Source: an uncultured Butyrivibrio sp.
GTDB taxonomy: Bacteria; Bacillota; Clostridia; Lachnospirales; Lachnospiraceae
Reading direction: 5' to 3'
Length of the DNA stretch: 9,709 nucleotides
Assembly: GCA_947169985.1 (NCBI GenBank)
Contig: CAMVRW010000069.1
Span: 1 to 9,709, forward strand
This document shows, piece by piece, positions 6,134 through 9,709 of this stretch (its first letter is position 1; each line of letters opens with the position of its first letter). A program made the translations under genes and the position numbers. Below the pieces are notes generated by a model. That model saw only the letters and a list, made by a program, of their open reading frames with translations, was not told the DNA's origin and did no database searches.

Positions 6134-7330
6134 TTACGCGTTAACGATAGCATCAGTGAAGCTATTAAGTGCTTCTGCATCCTTTGCATGAAGCGCACTT
6201 TTGATAGTCAAAATGTTTTCCAGAATTGTCACATTTTGAAGCTGTGACAGCTTTTCGCTCATAAGCTTACCGGTAACAGGTGCCCAGGTTCCGTTCTGAG
6301 CCAGAGCAAATACCCTGTTCTTCACTCCAAGAGCCGCCATGTCGCTAAGGAAGTTCTCCATAGGAGTGTAAATTCCGTTGTTATAGGTTGGGCACATGAG
6401 AACAATTCGTCTGCAGCGCCAAACCTCACCGATAAGGTATGATACGTCGGTTCCGGATACATCGTAGACCTTCACGCCCTTTTCCCCTTTTTCTCTAAGG
6501 GAAGAAGCAACTGCCTCTGCAGCACTTGCCGTGTGACCATAAAGGCTACCGTATATTACTATAACACCATTTTCTTCAGATTCATAGGTGGACCATTTCT
6601 GATATTTCTCTAAAATTTCGTCCAGATTCTGTCTCCACACCGGTCCGTGAAGTGGAAGTATCATCTGAACATCCAGTCCTTGCGCCTTCTTAAGCACTGC
6701 CTGGACCTGAGGACCGTACTTTCCGACAATGTTTGCATAGTACCTTCTTGCAGAATCAAGGAAATCCTTTTTAAAATCATACTCATCTGCAAATATTCCA
6801 CCATCAAGAGCCCCAAATGTACCAAATGCGTCAGCAGTTAAAAGAGCTTTTGATGCCTCATCATGCGCAAACAAAACTTCCGGCCAGTGAACCATTGGCG
6901 CTGCAATGAAGCTGAAGGTATGCGCTCCTGTTGAAAGAGTATCCCCTTCCTTGACCTCAAGACGATTATAGTCCTTAGCCTCCGGGAAGAACTGTTCCAT
7001 AAATACGAAGGTCTGCTTTCCTCCAACCACTGTAACCTCAGGGAAAAGAGCTATAACCTTGTCTATACATGAGCAGTGGTCGGGCTCCATGTGGAGCACT
7101 ATAAGATAATCCAGCTTCCTTCCGCCCAAAGCTTCCTTAAGATTCTCAATATACTGATCTGCAACAGTTACATCAGCAGTATCAAAGACAGCTGTCTTTT
7201 CATCATCAACGAAATAGCTGTTGTAAGACACCCCTTCGGGTATAGGAAAAATATTCTCAAATCTCTCAAGTCTGCGGTCACTACCGCCAATCCAGAAAAT
7301 TCCGTCAGTAATCTTTTTAAGTCCCTTCAT
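6134..7330 (-). CDS. Class A flavodiiron protein (rubredoxin:oxygen/NO oxidoreductase)
   Basis: A 398-residue cytoplasmic enzyme that reduces O2 to water, or NO to N2O in some members, protecting anaerobes from oxygen or nitrosative stress. The N-terminal metallo-beta-lactamase-like domain (1 to about 250) carries the full diiron ligand set: HMEPDH (80-85; H80, E82, D84), H148 in MVHWP, D167 in TADAFG and H228 in PLHGP. The C-terminal flavodoxin domain (about 254-398) has the FMN phosphate loop GSLYGHTASA (261-270) and later FMN contact segments PTYNNGIY (314-321) and LAQNGTWAP (343-351). It lacks a fused rubredoxin or flavin reductase domain, so it is class A and needs a separate donor, not seen here. 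The length is normal. The ATG at 7330 has AGGAG (7341-7337) 6 nt upstream. It starts 51 nt after the kinase gene and leads into the DUF5722 gene. O2 versus NO preference cannot be read from sequence. Confidence 0.96.
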   Translation of the reverse strand: MKGLKKITDGIFWIGGSDRRLERFENIFPIPEGVSYNSYFVDDEKTAVFDTADVTVADQYIENLKEALGGRKLDYLIVLHMEPDHCSCIDKVIALFPEVTVVGGKQTFVFMEQFFPEAKDYNRLEVKEGDTLSTGAHTFSFIAAPMVHWPEVLFAHDEASKALLTADAFGTFGALDGGIFADEYDFKKDFLDSARRYYANIVGKYGPQVQAVLKKAQGLDVQMILPLHGPVWRQNLDEILEKYQKWSTYESEENGVIVIYGSLYGHTASAAEAVASSLREKGEKGVKVYDVSGTDVSYLIGEVWRCRRIVLMCPTYNNGIYTPMENFLSDMAALGVKNRVFALAQNGTWAPVTGKLMSEKLSQLQNVTILENILTIKSALHAKDAEALNSFTDAIVNA

Positions 7331-7370
7331 GAATATCTCCTTCCCGATACTGTTATTTGCGCGTATATTT

Positions 7371-7399
7371 ATTTTATCACGTTAATTCTTAAATTCCAA
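7371..7399 (-). promoter_or_regulatory. Candidate promoter of the flavodiiron gene, overlapping the kinase 3' end
   Basis: On the minus strand TTGGAA (7399-7394; 4 of 6) and TAAAAT (7376-7371; 5 of 6) are 17 nt apart, and TGA directly precedes the -10, giving an extended -10 match. The -35 lies in the last codons of the kinase gene. The predicted start near 7364 gives a leader of about 33 nt with the AGGAG site. No terminator separates the kinase from the flavodiiron gene, so read-through may add to this promoter. Confidence 0.5.
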
Positions 7400-9709
7400 A
7401 ATAGTCTTTTCCACAACTCTGATATCAATAGGCTTGGTAACATGGGCGTTCATTCCTGCATCAAAGGCCTGCTGAACATCATCTGCATAAGCATTGGCTG
7501 TCATCGCTATGATAGGTATCCTGTGAGCCCATTCGCTGTCTAGCGCCCTGATGGCAGCTGCTGCCTCATATCCGTTCATGACAGGCATCTGGATATCCAT
7601 AAGGATCATATCGTAATCACCTTCGTTGGCAGCCTTGAACATCTCAACCACTTCCTGTCCGTTGACGCCACGGGTAACAGTAGCTCCGTACATATCCATA
7701 AGCTCTGTGAGGATGTCTGCATTGATATCATTGTCCTCGGCAGCCAGGAACTTCATGCCCTCAAGAGGATTCTTAACCTCCTCTTCTTTTTCTTCTACTA
7801 CATTAGTAAGCTCTTTTATAGTCTGCTTCAGGATGTACGGGAATACAGGCTTTTGCAAAAGCTCATTTGCTCCTGCTGCCATGATCTCATCCTGAACCTG
7901 ATCATAAAGGGATGTCACAGCAATGATAAGGCTGTTACTGCTCTTACTCTTGACTCTGATATTCTTTATAAGCTCGGCCTGAGTCATATCCTTGATATTA
8001 TCATCGATGATCATCATGTCAAAATGCTTGTTTTCTTCTGCCAGCTCATCAATGAACTTAATCGCCTCAAATCCCGAGTAAGCTGCTGTCACATCCAGAT
8101 CTTCATTGGCAAAGTTGTTCCTGTGAGCCTCAAATACCTTCTCTTCGTCGTTTACCACAAGAAGTGATCTGATTCCATGGGCGGTCCAAAAATCAACCTC
8201 CTCAAGATCCACAGCCTTAAGACGAAGGTTAACAACAAAGGTACTTCCCTTTCCTTCTTCAGACTCAACCCTTATGGTTCCACCCATGAGTTCAACAAGA
8301 CTCTTTGTAATGGCCATGCCAAGTCCTGTTCCCTGGATAGTCTTTGTGGCTCCCTTCTCCTCTCTCGAGAATGCATCAAAGATCTTGTCCTTGTACTCAG
8401 GCTTCATACCGATACCATTGTCGGCAATTGTAAACTTCAAATTCTGGAAGCCCTCTGAGGATGAGGAAGACTCCTCGATAGTAAACTCAATCTTTCCTCC
8501 TTCAGGAGTATATTTAATGGCATTTCCAAGAATATTCATCAGGATCTCATTGATCCTTTGCTTGTCTCCCATAAATACATCATGCTGAATGTTTTCAGCC
8601 TTCATGATATATTCCTGGTTCTTTGCTTTAGCCTGGAAGCTGATAACCGAATTGATCTCTTCAAGCACCAGACCCAAAGGCATTTCCTGGATATCCAGCG
8701 TGGTCTTTCCACTCTCGATCTTACTCATATCAAGAACATCGTTGAGCAGAGCCAGAAGATTATGGGATGCAAGTGATATTTTGTGAGTATACTCTTTTAC
8801 CTTATCAGGCTCATCTGCATGCTTCTCAATAAGCAGATTGAAGCCGGTGATGGCATTCATAGGAGTACGGAAGTCATGGGACATATTTGCCAAAAAGCTC
8901 GTCTTAGCTTTGTTGGCTGTCTCAGCTGCATTAAGTGCTTCCTGAAGGGTATGATTCCTTCTGATTTCCTGAGTTCTGTCATAGAGAGCCACGGCAAGTC
9001 TCTTACCGCCATCATCAATGGTGCACACGATAATTCCGCGATAATACAGATGCTCATTGGTCTTCACATTGGCGAACCGGATCTCTTCAAGTACCACCTC
9101 TTCGCCAGTCTCCATGGCTTCTGTGATCACTTCATTAAGCCTCTTGTCTTCTCCTTCACGCTGAGCCTTGACCACATTCCTTATATCAGCTTTTAGCTCA
9201 TCAACAGGTATTCCAAGCACCGACTCCGCATTGGCGGTAATAAAGCTTGGCTCAAAGCTGCCTTCATTTACCACAGCAAGAATATCGTTATTGTTTTCAA
9301 CCACAAAATCGAAGAGCCACTCTCTGTAATGGATGTCATTGTCCTTGAGCTTTAGCTGCTCCTGGTTCATCCTGTCGATCTCATGCACCATCTTAAGGAG
9401 CGTATCTGCCATCTCCTTCATGGAGGTGGCCAGCTGACCAATCTCATCAGAGTGAAGGTCAACATCTTCTACGTAGAAATTACCTCTGGTGATCTCTCCG
9501 GCCACTGCTGTCAGCTTATTTACACGTCCGCTAAGATTATTGGCAAATGCTGTTCCTATGAACAGGGCCACCAGGAAAAGAGCTATTGCAATCACAAGGA
9601 CAGATGCCAAAATTTTGAAAACATCTGCAGTAATCTCACGTCTGTCAATATAGTAATAAAGCGTCCATCCGTTGCTTGTATGCTCCGAGGGGCAGAGGAA
9701 GTAATCATT
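7382..9709 (-). CDS. Hybrid sensor histidine kinase with two receiver domains (N-terminus beyond the window)
   Basis: Membrane-bound hybrid kinase, 775 residues in the window. Positions count from the Leu codon at 9610. The frame is open to the right edge: that codon is TTG without a ribosome binding site, and upstream residues (NGWTLYYYIDRREI) look like the end of an extracellular Cache-type sensor. Then come a transmembrane helix (about 2-23), HAMP (24-75), a coiled region, a PAS-like domain (about 100-212) and HisKA with SHDFRTPMN (phospho-accepting H245; Asp replaces the usual Glu). The ATPase domain has the N-box near NAIKY (363-367), DNGIGM (397-402) and GTGLGM (427-432). The first receiver (about 478-600) keeps acceptor candidate D536 and K587, but one of the usual acidic pair is Asn (VVNDEE). 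The second (about 618-740) is complete: E625/D626, D672, T704, K726. No HPt domain or output domain is present, so a separate partner is expected. Signal unknown. Confidence 0.95.
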   Translation of the reverse strand, partial: NDYFLCPSEHTSNGWTLYYYIDRREITADVFKILASVLVIAIALFLVALFIGTAFANNLSGRVNKLTAVAGEITRGNFYVEDVDLHSDEIGQLATSMKEMADTLLKMVHEIDRMNQEQLKLKDNDIHYREWLFDFVVENNNDILAVVNEGSFEPSFITANAESVLGIPVDELKADIRNVVKAQREGEDKRLNEVITEAMETGEEVVLEEIRFANVKTNEHLYYRGIIVCTIDDGGKRLAVALYDRTQEIRRNHTLQEALNAAETANKAKTSFLANMSHDFRTPMNAITGFNLLIEKHADEPDKVKEYTHKISLASHNLLALLNDVLDMSKIESGKTTLDIQEMPLGLVLEEINSVISFQAKAKNQEYIMKAENIQHDVFMGDKQRINEILMNILGNAIKYTPEGGKIEFTIEESSSSSEGFQNLKFTIADNGIGMKPEYKDKIFDAFSREEKGATKTIQGTGLGMAITKSLVELMGGTIRVESEEGKGSTFVVNLRLKAVDLEEVDFWTAHGIRSLLVVNDEEKVFEAHRNNFANEDLDVTAAYSGFEAIKFIDELAEENKHFDMMIIDDNIKDMTQAELIKNIRVKSKSSNSLIIAVTSLYDQVQDEIMAAGANELLQKPVFPYILKQTIKELTNVVEEKEEEVKNPLEGMKFLAAEDNDINADILTELMDMYGATVTRGVNGQEVVEMFKAANEGDYDMILMDIQMPVMNGYEAAAAIRALDSEWAHRIPIIAMTANAYADDVQQAFDAGMNAHVTKPIDIRVVEKTILEFKN

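Noticed and set aside
9608..9610. TTG as the start codon of the histidine kinase
   Set aside because: There is no ribosome binding site before it, the frame is open to the window edge, and the upstream residues fit the end of a sensor domain preceding the transmembrane helix.
1..9709. CRISPR array, insertion sequences, riboswitches or tandem repeats
   Set aside because: No spaced direct repeats, transposase genes, terminal inverted repeats or recognisable riboswitch cores were seen; the longest intergenic stretches are about 100 nt and are accounted for by promoters and terminators.

Overview
The window looks like chromosomal DNA from a low-to-moderate GC anaerobic Firmicute, most likely a Lachnospiraceae member of the Butyrivibrio/Pseudobutyrivibrio type. 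This is inferred from strong GGAGG-type ribosome binding sites, a hybrid histidine kinase with the H-box SHDFRTPMNAI typical of that family, a class A flavodiiron protein, a DUF5722-type secreted protein and a GlgX-like debranching enzyme. No sequence search could be run, so the genus is a guess. All six protein genes lie on the minus strand; the only plus-strand gene is a tRNA. I see no phage, insertion sequence, CRISPR array or plasmid gene.

Layout, read from the right edge in the direction of minus-strand transcription. (1) 9709-7382: a large hybrid sensor kinase whose N-terminal sensor is cut by the window edge. (2) 7330-6134: a flavodiiron protein, with a good candidate promoter overlapping the last codons of the kinase gene. 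(3) 6110-4461: a secreted DUF5722 protein with Glu residues placed as in clan GH-A glycosidases. It lies only 23 nt behind the flavodiiron gene and is followed by a strong intrinsic terminator (4414-4445). (4) 4341-3163: a CbxX/CfxQ-type AAA+ ATPase with its own promoter, and 26 nt after it (5) a glycogen debranching enzyme (3136 to about 920). The reading frame of gene 5 runs into the antisense strand of (6) a plus-strand tRNA-Pro(CGG) at 909-982. (7) 806-333: a small ECF-type sigma factor, then (8) a 62-residue unrecognised protein at 254-66, closed by a terminator at 12-42.

Functional themes. The kinase could pass on an extracellular signal. The flavodiiron protein would protect an anaerobe by reducing O2 (or NO) using a rubredoxin donor that is not seen here. 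The DUF5722 protein is probably exported and may act on carbohydrate. The AAA+ and GlgX pair forms a likely operon for internal glycogen handling. The sigma factor and small protein form a separate regulatory unit. Its predicted promoter is divergent from the tRNA promoter and appears to share the same -35 bases.

The most unusual structure is at 858-1040. GlgX has no stop before the tRNA in its own frame, but an in-frame A AAA AAG slippery heptamer just upstream would bring the ribosome to a stop before the tRNA if it slipped by -1. I do not see a complete, clearly new multi-gene system. The best leads are the catalytic potential of the DUF5722 protein, the leader-like motif in the small protein paired with the sigma factor, and the AAA+/GlgX pairing.
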